In this document: positions 11,235 through 22,023 of the stretch, in pieces | Layout of the letters: every line of letters begins with the position of its first letter | How positions within the stretch are numbered: position 1 is the stretch's first letter | Assembly: GCA_016110215.1 (NCBI GenBank) | Contig: JADWQD010000012.1 | Coordinates: 682,001 to 746,000, forward strand | Length of the DNA stretch: 64,000 nucleotides | Source: Capronia americana | Taxonomy: Eukaryota > Ascomycota > Eurotiomycetes > Chaetothyriales > Herpotrichiellaceae | Direction of reading: 5' to 3' | Made by a program: the position numbers and the translations under genes | The notes under the pieces: generated by a model | Told to the model about the DNA's origin: nothing | Database searches by the model: none | Seen by the model: only the letters and a program-made list of their open reading frames with translations

Positions 11235-14200
11235 ATGGCGTACCTCGACGCTCTATGCTTGAGGTGGGAGTGAGAATCTTGAACTTACCGTGCGCCTCAC
11301 TGACAATTTCAGCCTCTTGTTGTTGTCTGCAGCATCTCTGGCACACCACTTCCCGCATTCGACCGCATTCGACCGCCCGATTCATACCGTCGTTCTGGCC
11401 CTGACGGCATGCTCCTTCGCCCTACCGAGCATAAGTCGCGCATTGCCTCGACTGTTTCAGCTACCAGAGTTTGGGAAAAGTAAAAGCGAGTACACAGCAG
11501 TACCTCTAGAAGAACTGGGCGAGGCGAATGGGAGGCTCGCCGAACACTCAAATACACCTCCGCCACAGAATGGGAAGGTCCGCGTGTCTGTCCTCGCCCT
11601 GGCTATTTGCGCCCTGTCGGTACGAATCGAGCTCTACCGACGCATCTCCCTCGCCACGGAATGCACTATCAGCAGCGTTGAGGTGTTCCTACCATTCCTC
11701 CTTGCGGTTTGGGATGCGTTCAGGTCGCAACGCTCGTGGGACCTGCAACAAGAGGAAACGCCAGACAGCTCCGTATACGAGTCCCTACGGTCCGCCCTAA
11801 AGACGTACATCTTAAGACCGCGGACTCGGCATCTGATCTCCCTTTTCATGGTTTCGTATGGATGTTACCTCTGCCAGGGTCTATGGGCCTCCTCAAATTC
11901 GACATATATCTGCCCTGTCGCCCTTGGTTTGCCGAGAACAGTTCCGCTGATGCAGATCGGCTCCCTCGTGCTGGACCTCTGCCTTGCGGTCATTGCTTAC
12001 GAGATTGCCCCTAAGCCGGACGGTAGGGGTCTTTCAGGACGCAGGTGTGTCGTGTTCTGGAGCTCCGCAATGATTTCCACTTCAGTCGTATGGTGCATCG
12101 TGGCGACCGTGCTGTATATTTTTAAGCCTGAAGTCAGGCTCTGGCTGTTGTTCCTCTCTCCAGCATTGGAATTTGGGACCATGTTGGCTATGGCAGGTCA
12201 TATTTTCACTTTCTGTGTTTTGTGTATATCGCTTCTACATTGTGTAAGTAGTTCCACGTCGATTTCTGGCCCAGGCTGACATCGGTAGATCACGACTTAC
12301 GGCGCCTTGGATATGTCGATTTACCTTGCCGGTCTGGCGACTATGATACCCGCACTCGAGTTTATATGGTCACACCCGAATCCTTTTCCTCCAACACCCA
12401 CCTCGACCACGACTCTCGCCTTTCTACTCATATTCTTCGGTCGATGGACATACCGCCGGATTCAACAAGCTCTAGGCGAAAGGGACCCAATGCGAACCTC
12501 CCGCCAATTCTTCCTCTTCATTCTCCTGTGCATACTGCTTATCCCAGCCTGGCGGAAGAAAGAGTATGTGCACTTCCACCCTATCGACATGCTGATCTAC
12601 GACGCCAAGGTCCATCACGACAGATACCTCGAGACCGTGGGCGATACTGGCTCCCTCTCCGAAACGGTTGCCAGGTACCGGCAGAGATATAACCGCAATC
12701 CTCCACCCGACTTCGACGTCTGGTTCGAATATGCGAAGAACAGATCAGTGTTGATCGTCGACGAGTTCGACCAGATCTATGACGATCTATTACCGTTTCG
12801 CGCCATTCCGCCGGCCGACCTGAGAAGGCAGACGTGGGAAATGGTGTCAAATCCATGGAACGAAATCTCCGGGATCACCATCCGCGACGGAGAAGCAAAG
12901 GTGCAAGAAAATGTCCTCCCTACGCATCGATGGATGCTCGAGGGCGTGGCTGTCCTCATCAACAGTTTCGCGCAATACCTGCCAGACATGGATCTGGCAT
13001 TCAACTTGAACGACGAGTCGAGAGTCGCCGTTCCGCACGAGCAGATCCAACACCTCCGCCAGCAAGGCCGATCACAGGACATGACCGGCAGTGCAAGCTG
13101 GTCGGCCGACCGCGCAGCAGGCTGGCTCCCGATCCCCGAACATGAATACCGAGAAACCGTCTTCCGCGAAAACTCGTGGCGCAACAGCTTCCGCACGTTC
13201 GGCTCAGTAGGCTGTCCTCCCTCCTCGCTGTCACGGAGCTCTCCGTATATTTCGTCCCACTCGCACCTCTGCGGCGCCTGCACGGCGCCTCATTCTCTGG
13301 GCCAGTTCCTCGCCAACTGGACCGACGCCGCAGACGTCTGTCACCAACCCGACATGGCGCATCTTCACGGCTTCTATCTCTCCCCCGCGGCATTCAAGGC
13401 CTCGCATCGACTCATGCCCGTCTTCTCGCAATCCAAACCCCACGGCTACAATGACATCCTCTACCCCTCCGCGTGGAACTACATGGACAAAGCGGTCTAT
13501 AGGCCCATCCCCCCCAGCGGCACACCCGGCACCGAAGACGCCAACCCTGGCTTTCCGGACCCGCCCTTCGCAGCCAAGAAGAACGCCTTGTTCTGGCGCG
13601 GTGCGACCTCCGAGGGCGTCTCCTCCGAAAGCACCGCCTGGCGCGGCATGACGCGCCAACGCCTCGTGCACATGTCCAACAACCTCACCACGCACCCGCA
13701 CGACCGTGTGACCATCCTCCTTCCCAACCCGGCCGACCACACCAAGTACAAGTACCAAACCCTGCCCGGGCCGGCAGTCAAACAACTAGGCCTTACCACG
13801 GACATTGCGATCGTGGACTTCATCGCCCGCTGCGGCGGCCACGACTGCGACGACCAAAAGGCCGAGTTCGCCTTACTCCCGCCCACGGACTTCCAGGCGC
13901 ACTGGGGCTTCAAGTACCTGTTCGACCTCGACGGCGCGGGCTTCTCGGGCCGCTTCCTCCCCTTCCTCCAGTCGCACAGCCTGCCGTTCAAGACGGCCCT
14001 GTTCCGCGAGTGGTACGACTCGCGCCTCACTGCGTGGCTGCACTTTGTGCCGCAGGACGTGCGGCTGCACGGCGTGTGGTCGACGCTCGCCTACTTTGCC
14101 GGCGTCGACGGCACGATGTGGGGAGAGAAGATCTGGTGGAAGGGCCACGACGCCGAGGGCGAGATGATTGCCGAGGCCGGCCGCGACTGGGCGGCCAAGG

Positions 14201-14304
14201 TGCTCCGCAAAGAGGACATGGAGTGTTATTTCTTTCGGCTGTTGTTGGAGTGGGCGCGCTTGACGGATGATCGGAGGGACGAACTAGGGTTTGTGGTGGC
14301 GTGA
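11235..14304 (+). CDS. Membrane-bound GT90 glycosyltransferase (CAP10-like)
   Basis: Three exons: 11235-11269, 11313-12243 and 12289-14304, giving 993 residues. The open frame begins without an ATG; a 43-nt intron (GTGAGA..CAG, branch CTGAC) joins it in phase 2 to ATG 11235 (MAYLDALCLRW). An alternative donor at 11264 also keeps frame. The second intron is 45 nt. The N-terminal half is polytopic, with about eight or nine hydrophobic segments across both exons. The C-terminal part (about residues 450-970) is GT90, with KNALFWRGATSEG, KYLFDLDGAGFSGRF and LFREWYDSRL. GT90 enzymes include fungal CAP10 and the beta-1,2-xylosyltransferase Cxt1 of Cryptococcus. The substrate here is unknown; a Golgi role in cell-wall or glycolipid glycosylation is inferred. 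Confidence 0.9.
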
Positions 14305-14648
14305 ACGTGAATATAGTAGTACTGTGTGATTGTGTAGAACGAATGAGATCGATCACATTGTGTCCCTGTTTGGTACCCCTGGGTGCGTAACGAACGAGTA
14401 GGACTAGTGTGTTGCTTGCAGTAAGTTCGCTAGTTTAAGGCAGCCTTTGCTTCTTCTGTAGATCATTCACCGACTAAACAAGGTCACTGTGCCGGTAACC
14501 CGGAGCAGTATTCTTTGCCTGATCCCTAATATGTTGTGTTGTACACATGCCTAATGGTGTACCAAATGCTGTGTTCGCCGCTCCGTCTATATATGCATGC
14601 CGTTGAACATGGCGCCTTCCCTCCGTGCTATGTACGCTCCTCGCGCGA
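14305..14648. other. Convergent 3' intergenic region
   Basis: 344 bp between the convergent GT90 and VOC-domain genes, presumably both 3' UTRs. TG/TA-rich runs are present; no gene is seen. Confidence 0.5.
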
Positions 14649-16625
14649 TCACCTCCGGCTGCTTGCTTTGCTCCGCCGACTTCTCCTAGACTCTACGCTA
14701 ATCTGACTGACACTATCCTCCGGCCCAACCTCCCGGTCCGTGACATCCAAATCCTTCAGGTCCTTCTGCTTACTCACGACACTCGCTGTGTCGGCCTTCT
14801 CGACCTGTTCTCCCCTCAACCTTCCTATGATCGTCCGTGGACCATCAGCTCTTCCATTGGGTCCCAGGTTCGACCTTGCAGAGACGAACGACCGACCCGC
14901 ATCGGACCCAGTCCAGGTTGCAGCCCTCGACGGCGGGAGCGGGTACTCGGCGGGGTCCTTTGCGCGGGAATGCCTCGAGCTCGCGCGACTGGGTGCTTTG
15001 GAGCCGGCTTTGGAACCCCCACTCGAGACAGCATACGTGGTACTTTTATTATGCACCGACCCGCCGACGTGGAGCACAGTTTCCGCCTCCTCAACTTCTC
15101 CCTGGACGGCTTCGAAATCATCCCGGCGAGAGCGGCGCGAGCGTGTGCTGTGGCGAGATTGGGACCTTGGTCGCGGCTGGTCACCGGCTAGAGAGCGGCC
15201 CGCTTGCGAGAGACTTCGGCCCAGGCGGGTGAGACTACTTGCTCGGGATCGGGAACCTTCCTTGCCGTCGCCCTTTGCGCTGGAGACCTTTGACATCTTC
15301 TCCGTGAGCGCGGTGGGTGCGCGATAGCTCGTCGGTGGTGGTGCGCCGCTCTTCTTCGAGTGCCGGGACGCTTTCGATGAGGCGTGCGATGCGACTTCGA
15401 TGTCGCGCGGGCCGGGCCCGAAGCCAGAGTCCATGCTCATTCGCCTGGTCACCGTTGCTGGCCGGATTGTACTTGCGTAGTCGGACTTCGGGGATGCGTG
15501 GCTGTGGTAGGTAATTGCCGTAGGTGCTGGAGGACTAGGGTCGTTATCGTGCATAGTGATCAATTTCTGGTCGTCGTGATTGCGAGAAGAGTAAGTATAT
15601 GCTGAGGGAGCGGGTTCAATTGCGCGCTGGAAACCACCGTCTCCTCCAACGTAACCTGCATGGTAGTCGGAGGGAACGGAGGAGTACTCGGGACGCATGA
15701 TGGCCGGAGGCTCGGTCATGCTTCGACCTACCACGGACGGGCGAGCGGGTTGGAATTTATGTGCGTCCCGATCATCGTCCGGGGGCGTATCCTTTGAGCG
15801 ATTGCTGAATGCGTAGTGGAGGGCTGCACCGGCGGCGACTCCGAGGAGTGTACCGACGATGGCTTCACCTGCTCCGCTTCCACCACCTGTTGCAGTGTTG
15901 CTGGGCACTGCTGGCGAGGACGAAATATTGCCTTTGAAGCTGCTGACTAGGTCACGTGCCACGTTGGCTGCACTGCGGGCTTCGTTGATCAATGTATTGA
16001 GAACATCGCCTGAGGGGTTTGGCTGCGTCGGTGCTGGTGCTTTTGTTGATGCCGCCGACACATGAGATGGCGCCTGACTCTTCGCTTGAGAGACCACGCT
16101 TTGCGGAGGTGCAACCGTAGTGGGGGCTTTGCTTCTTGCTTGGGAGACCACGCTTTTGGCCGGTGCTACAGTTGAAGGTGCTTTGACACTTCCTGTCCGA
16201 TGTGACACTATACTCCTTGCATCGACATTCTCCTTATTGGCTTCATCGGTCAACCCCGGCCTGTAGACCGCCTCAATCGAATTGCCGTCAAAGTCAATCA
16301 CGGCTGCTGAATAGTAACCCGTCCCATCCCGCTGACACGGCTCGCCATGGATCTTTCCTCCAGCCTTCAGAGCAGCGAGGAAGAATTCTTGAACAGCAGC
16401 TCGGGATACGGCGGGGAAGGCCACATGAGCGGCACCTGCAGGCACACCCGGGATCTCTTGTGTGATCCAGAAATCTGCGGGCGTGTTAGGTGGATATTCC
16501 GGACCGAAGCCAATTGTGTGTTCCTGCCGACCCCGGAAGACGTAGCCTAGGGGTTGAAGTGCGGAGAGGAAGAAGGATGTGGACGTTGGGAGGTGGCTGA
16601 CGGTAAGTGTGATCGAGGAAGGCAT
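14649..16625 (-). CDS. VOC/glyoxalase-fold protein with long Ser/Arg-rich tail
   Basis: One exon, 658 residues from ATG 16625 (the frame extends five codons upstream from a TTG, which is not used as a start). Residues 1-125 form a vicinal-oxygen-chelate domain of the kind in glyoxalase/bleomycin-resistance proteins: SSITLTVSHLPTSTSFF, then HVAFPAVSRAAVQEFF, then AAVIDFDGNSIEAVYRPG. The remaining 530 or so residues are low complexity. They include 2-3 copies of a 19-20-residue repeat (KAPSTVAPAKSVVSQARS type), a Gly/Ala-rich hydrophobic stretch (AIVGTLLGVAAGAALHYAF) and a C-terminal region dense in SR dipeptides ending SRRSRRSKASSRR. VOC proteins usually consist only of this fold (one to three copies), so the tail is unusual. 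Metal ligands cannot be assigned with certainty. Function unknown. Confidence 0.85.
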   Translation of the reverse strand: MPSSITLTVSHLPTSTSFFLSALQPLGYVFRGRQEHTIGFGPEYPPNTPADFWITQEIPGVPAGAAHVAFPAVSRAAVQEFFLAALKAGGKIHGEPCQRDGTGYYSAAVIDFDGNSIEAVYRPGLTDEANKENVDARSIVSHRTGSVKAPSTVAPAKSVVSQARSKAPTTVAPPQSVVSQAKSQAPSHVSAASTKAPAPTQPNPSGDVLNTLINEARSAANVARDLVSSFKGNISSSPAVPSNTATGGGSGAGEAIVGTLLGVAAGAALHYAFSNRSKDTPPDDDRDAHKFQPARPSVVGRSMTEPPAIMRPEYSSVPSDYHAGYVGGDGGFQRAIEPAPSAYTYSSRNHDDQKLITMHDNDPSPPAPTAITYHSHASPKSDYASTIRPATVTRRMSMDSGFGPGPRDIEVASHASSKASRHSKKSGAPPPTSYRAPTALTEKMSKVSSAKGDGKEGSRSRASSLTRLGRSLSQAGRSLAGDQPRPRSQSRHSTRSRRSRRDDFEAVQGEVEEAETVLHVGGSVHNKSTTYAVSSGGSKAGSKAPSRASSRHSRAKDPAEYPLPPSRAATWTGSDAGRSFVSARSNLGPNGRADGPRTIIGRLRGEQVEKADTASVVSKQKDLKDLDVTDREVGPEDSVSQISVESRRSRRSKASSRR

Positions 16626-18455
16626 CGGGTTGTCGATCAACAGCGGCGAGATAGTGCAGACGAGGCTGAGTGCTGGGGAGTATGGAGCAAGGTGAGAGTG
16701 CTGTCGATAGTATTAAACCCTCAAAGTGTGCTGGACCGATAACGAAGAGCTGGGCTGCTGTGAAGCTGATGATGGAGACTGGTATATGCAGCCTGAACCG
16801 TCTTCAATGTGCTTCCGCTTCGCAGCCTGTTTAGCTTGAGACGGATGGTCTGGAGCCTTGGCGAGACTGTGAACTCGCAGTCTGGATGCGATAATACGCC
16901 ACGGACTGTGTCACCGTGACCGAATCTTATTCGACAATGCAGGAGATGAGGCGGATGACTAGGACCTGGGCGCGGCGAGGCCAGAAGATATCTTGGATAG
17001 AAAGGCGAGAATGTGCAGGCCAGTTTGCAATAGTAGTGATATAAGAAACAAGCTGAGATCGGGCTTATAAGCAACGAACGAGAGGTCCCAGGTTCGCCTA
17101 AGGATCAGCAGATGAGCCTACGATGACTGGTATGGACCGGGCCTTTATTCGGTACAAGTCGTGTGATGATCAGCGACGGCGTCTGTCGGAAAACAGTTCA
17201 TGAGAAGGTGATGAGGAATTAGAGCTTGGGTCAAGCGAGCGACTCCGGGATCTGATGCTGGAGATGGGTACCTGCGCCACGGCCACTGACAGCGACAAGG
17301 GAACAGCAGGCGAACGCAGGCGCCTGACCTCACTAGATGCGGAGGGTGTAAGGGAACCTAACTGACAGGTAAGGCGCCACGGGGTTGGAAGAAAGATGCA
17401 TACTGCATCTGGGTGAGGCGAGGAGATCGTCCAGATGTTGTTGGTGGCGGCGAATGGAAACGACGATGCAATGAAACCGTCCGGTGCACAGAATGCCACG
17501 TCGAGAACCAGTATGGGGTCGAGGGGGGTCGGAGGAATTATCGGGGCCTCGAAAATGTCATGTTTGTCCAGCGTTGATTGGCCTCGGGGAGTTGCGCGCG
17601 GAAGAAAAGGCGGGTCGGCGGCGACGGGGGCGACGCGTGGTTGGTCGTTGACGGCCCGTCGCGAATCAGTCAGGCGCGAATGCATGAGGTTTTCCCTCTT
17701 CAGGTACACCCGACTCACCTGCCATTCACCGACCATTCACCTGGCATTCTGTCACGGCAGAATTGCTTCTACAGATAGACGGACATTGGCGGCTTCATGC
17801 AGTGCGAGATGAACGAGGCTCAAGTGTCAATCCACTCACTTGTAGTACACCGTCAGCAGGTTGACAGCGACTCATGCAATGCGGCCGGCTTTGCATGCAC
17901 ATGTTGTGCCACACTTGTTCCGACAACACGGCTGAACAGATTCTGCAAGCGTATAGATGCGACCTTGACCCCGAACACGAAGCAGTGCTTAGCGGTACGC
18001 ACAAGTAAAGCCTCGAATCAATCTCAACTCATTTTTTCTCCTCTGAGTTGTCTATGCTCCTTTTTATTGTGGCATAAGAGACGGGCTTGCCGGGACTTTC
18101 GCCACCCTCTCACTCCCACCTCATGAAGCATTTTGCTTTTAGCCCCCTATGGGTGGTTTGACAACGTGTAGGGCAGGTTGACGTGCACCTACGGGGTATC
18201 ACGACGAATCTTTCAAATGAAATTTCGCCTTGAGGGTTGTTGAACCATGTTATGTCTTGTTGTGAAAACAAACGCCAGATCCAACGCTCCCCAATGCTAA
18301 CACTGACCGTTGGGGTAGTCCATTGCAGGTTGAAGCAAGATGTTATGATCAAGCCCAATCTGGAAGAACTGCCCATTTGCTGGAAAGGATGACAAAACCT
18401 AGTGAAGTTAGGAGATTGAGTGCCCGGCATCACCTTTTACGCCCGGGAGACGTGG
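16626..18455. other. Intergenic, 1.8 kb, promoter side of the VOC gene
   Basis: Upstream of the minus-strand VOC gene and downstream of NEP1. A 188-residue ATG-initiated frame on the minus strand (17170-17736) is Pro/Ser/Arg-rich with no motif, and I cannot support it as a gene. The remainder shows no recognisable feature. Confidence 0.45.
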
Positions 18456-19411
18456 TCAGATAATGTCCCAGGAGTCTTCGCAAGCGTGACAGAACTTGCT
18501 ACAGGCAATACTTGCGGAAAGACTGTAGTTGCTAATACTGATGGCCTCGTCCTTGAAAGCATCGGCAAAGTCGTCTTTGCCTTTGGCCATGGCACCGACG
18601 AAGACGCAGATGCTCTCCGTGGGGCCCAACGTGTCGACGTAATCTCGGACTCGTACGACATCTGCGTCAAAACTCAGGGTGACCTTCCGGCAATTTGGTG
18701 GCAGGTGGTCCGTGATAGGGTTCTTGATGACTTTGAGGAGCTTCTCTTGTGAGTTGACTGATCGAATCGACAGTTTGTGGAGCAGCTGGACCATCAGACC
18801 AGCAAATCGCTTGAATGTTCTAGGGATGCGGACGGTTGGGCTGACTTCGATCAAAACGCCTTTGGCGGTGTGGATGTAGATCTGGAGCTTGCCTGCCTTG
18901 TTGATGGGAGAGTCCAGGAGGGTAAGCAGGCACTGGACGTTGAAGTCAGCTCGCCAAAACAAAGTGCTCTCATGTGGGATATGTAGCCACCTGATGCGTG
19001 ATGTCCGGTCTAGCATCACTTATGTCTCGCCCCATCTTTCGCATGACACCAATATGTTCATCGCTGTTCAGCAGCGAGAATTTTTCTTCTTTGCCTCCAG
19101 CCTTCCCGCTGTGGGCCGCGCGGTATGTCTCAAGAGAAGCATTGGAGAGGACCACAATCAACCGCTTCGTGTCCTTGTCCGTCGACGCAATCGGGACGTG
19201 CTGCTCAGCGATGAGTCGAGGAAGCTCGGGTGGAGGGAGCGACTGTGTCCCTGTAGAAAGATGTGAGTCAAAATCAAAACGGAACGAAAAGGTGTTGGAC
19301 TTGAAAGGATCTTGCGAATCACCCATCGCAGGACGCATGTTTGAACATGGCATGTTGAGACCTACTCGATCGTTTTCTTTTGGTGCCGGCTTCGCTGGAT
19401 CTGGTAGCCAT
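18456..19411 (-). CDS. NEP1: 18S rRNA pseudouridine N1-methyltransferase Nep1/Emg1
   Basis: Three minus-strand exons: 19411-19366, 19250-18991 and 18932-18456 (introns 115 and 58 nt; phases 1 and 0), giving 260 residues against 252 in yeast. Exon 1 supplies the basic start MATRSSEAGTKRKRS; the open frame starting at 19353 is only intron read-through. Diagnostic segments are RLIVVLSNASLETYR, LLNSDEHIGVMRKMGRD, ARPDITHQ joined to CLLTLLDSPINKAG, VSPTVRIPRTFKRFAGLM, KVTLSFDADVV and FVGAMAKGKDDFAD. Nep1 is a SPOUT-class enzyme that methylates N1 of a pseudouridine in helix 35 of 18S rRNA and is needed for small-subunit assembly in the nucleolus. It lies about 7.6 kb from KRE33, another 18S rRNA modifier, on the same strand. 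Confidence 0.96.
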
Positions 19412-19828
19412 GGTCGCGAGGCTGTAGGTGAAGCGGCAGATCGAGTCTAGTTCTGAAGGCAAGGTCGAACAGGAGATCACAGTGATACAAGAAGGGCAGT
19501 AGTATGTTACAAATATCGAAGATCTGGGGCCAATGCTAGCGATGATGGTTGCACAGCAGGGTGTGTCAAAATCTAGATTCTGGGGGAGGTTTTCATGCCT
19601 ACTCGTGTGCTCGTACGAGCGAAATTAGGCGTGGCCCCGCACCGAGAACGCTCAGGTCCCTTTGCTTGGGCCGCCTGATGACTCATCCCTTGGCATTGGA
19701 CGCTAGTACTTTGTCTTCTTGCTCACGCATTCCTCACACTCCCTTCATCCTCTCCGTGCTGAGACTGGGTCAATCTCTCAACAATCTCTCAAGGATTAGT
19801 CGAATACGCCTTACGCCGCAGAGCCACT
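19412..19828. other. Intergenic, NEP1 promoter
   Basis: 417 bp between the NEP1 start and the stop of the next minus-strand gene. It should hold the NEP1 promoter and the 3' UTR of the neighbour. No distinct motif is recognised. Confidence 0.45.
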
Positions 19829-21653
19829 TTAAGCAGTATACCCGTTGCGGGCTACAGTATCACTCTCCACCACCATCTTCCAGACCTTGTACCAAAATGC
19901 CAGACAATGCTCCCGCCATTGGAACCGCTTGACCACTTTCTCCAAGCCACTCCATTCCCTCGTCTCCGGATACTTGCTCATCATCTTAACCACTAATCGG
20001 AACCGCGGGTCGTCTTCTGAGTCTGAGCGAGCTCGTAAAAACGTTGCCGTCAGCGACCCCGCCAGCTTGATGCATACCCAGATCACCAAGTCAGCTGTAG
20101 CTGCATCAGTTCGCTGGTCAACCATGTCTAGAAACGTTGAACAGCACGAGACCCATCTCATGACTGCTGTGAGGTAGAATGGCGAGTATCGCTCGGCGTG
20201 AGTCGTGTCGAGGAGCGTCTGCTGAAGGCCGATTAACAGAATGTAGTCTTCCATTGTTAATCCACCGTGGTTGGGCAAGAGCCATTTTGCGAGAAGACTC
20301 CATCCTCGCTCCCGGAGTTCCATATTCAATGCGATCTCGACGCTGTAGCATGAATTCTTGTACAGGTCCACGTCGTTCCAATTGTCGTAGATGACTTTTG
20401 CATGGGAGATGACTGGTGGGCACAATTTCCTTTGCTGTACCAACCGCGCGATACCCAGTCCGAAATCCAAAGGTCCAGGGGTATTATATTCTGCAATAGG
20501 CGCTAGGAAGACATTGGGAGCAACCATCAGTTGATCGCGAAGTGCTTCGTCGGGAGCCGCTGTGGTAAGATCATCCGTGGCTGATGCGCTAAGAAAATAC
20601 CATAGCGCCAAAGCACTTGACATATGAGCTGGACATTATCACTTCTGACACTGGACTAGCAGCTCACCCTCTGATGGCCGGCCCGAGCAACTTGCACTGG
20701 TCAAAATACGCCAACCCTCCCTGCAGATCAACCAACCGACGCAAGCCGTTGATATGGGCCTCGAACGCGATCATGTTGCCCACCAGATACTGTTCCAAGA
20801 CCGATTGTTGTCAGTCCGACGCAAGCTGATCCGATCGTAAGGCCATCAGCCTCCCCACTTACCTCTAACTCGAGGAGTGCAAGAATCGACCAGAGAACGG
20901 CGGTCTCGCGGTAACCGTCGCCTTCTCTCAACGTCTGCTGAAGGTTGCTCAAAACGTTGCCGTAGTGATACACCGTCGCCTTATCAGCTTGACTCTGCTC
21001 CCAGTGATGGATCCGCAAATTAGACAGCGATAGTGCCACCAGAGCTTCAAACATGACGGGATGTTCAAGACTATACTTAAAATACCGGTGTACAGGGGAA
21101 ATATTAGTCGTGCTTTCATCGGAACCTTCATAGCCCCTAATGCCACCTTCAGCTGCGCGCCTAAGAAGGTGCGTCGGGCCGTACGCTTTCAAGACTGGAG
21201 AAGACAATCGGGTCAGTCTTGTGTCCCGTCCGATATAGTGACATTGACGAGGATTGAGGGTCGCTTACAAAAGTCCACCGCCTCCGAAAGCCAGCCCTGT
21301 GGTCTGATAGGATAAGACGCAAAGGGATCTGACCTCAACCCATGCAAGTCTCGATCGACCCAGTGTTGAACTGGAGCTACCCTTGCGCGCAGCTGTCTCT
21401 GGGACGCCGGCGTTGAGTTGCCTGATTTTGAGCCAGAACCATTGGCTTCCCTTCTTGTCATAGGTTTCGATCGATTTCGAAAATTGATTCCGATGTACTG
21501 GGCTACTTTCTTCCTGGTTTCTGCATTCTTGCGCTGAGATGGATGTGTGATATTGATGAATGTAGCATTGGCTTCGAGTGGTGACGGCTTCGCCGACTTC
21601 AAGCTCTCACCAAGCGCCGCATCGCCCTGTTGGTACATCTTGAAGCGCGCCAT
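19829..21653 (-). CDS. Fungal transcription-factor-like protein, no zinc cluster
   Basis: Four minus-strand exons: 21653-21269, 21194-20863, 20789-20668 and 20615-19829, giving 541 residues; all phases agree (introns 74, 73 and 52 nt). The last intron uses an AAG acceptor. The N-terminus carries the short block FINITHPSQRKNAETRKKVAQ followed by basic residues, which resembles the start of a common Pezizomycotina family of regulator-like proteins that have the fungal-specific transcription factor fold but lack Zn2Cys6. The rest is helical (VMFEALVALSLSNLR, TAVLWSILALLELE, HINGLRRLVDLQGGL), typical of that fold. Function and targets are unknown. The longer open frame starts at a GTG, so ATG 21653 is used; an upstream non-coding or coding exon is possible. 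Confidence 0.75.
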
Positions 21654-22023
21654 ATTGATAGACACGCCGGTAGTGCCGTCATCCCAGTCGTTGGAAGTGC
21701 TGACGCGCACTCAATGAAGAAAGATTGTGCAACTGTGACTGGCCAAGTATTTGAATTTATACTTCTAGGCCCAGTCCCCAGTTCCAGGTAAGCGATGCTT
21801 TGCGAAGTGCTGCATGGAACACCACTCCGTGCCAGGTCATGACTAACAAACGAGTGACGCAGCTGCCAAGTACCTGGGCATCCTGGGCAACTGAGGAGTA
21901 CCTCAGAATTGACGGGTTGTGATAAGAAGGGAAACTTAGTTAGACATGGAGGGCAAGAGAAAAGCAAGAGTGGGGTGTCGCGGTTGCAACATCCTCAGAA
22001 TAATCCAGCATCGCAGTCAGATG
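21654..22023. other. Intergenic between two regulator-like genes
   Basis: 370 bp between the start of one minus-strand transcription-factor-like gene and the stop of the next. It holds the promoter of the former. Nothing else is recognised. Confidence 0.45.

Noticed and set aside
13231..14148. Minus-strand frames inside the GT90 exon
   Set aside because: Arise from high G+C third positions of the real gene; no independent motif.
14625..15327. Forward frames of 188-195 residues opposite the VOC gene
   Set aside because: Antisense to the Ser/Arg-rich coding region, which tends to leave both strands open.
17170..17736. 188-residue ATG-initiated minus-strand frame
   Set aside because: Pro/Ser/Arg-rich composition, no domain, no promoter or splice support; possible but not supportable.
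18970..19353. Start of NEP1 at ATG 19353
   Set aside because: This N-terminus is intron read-through; joining exon 19411-19366 gives the basic family-like start in correct phase.
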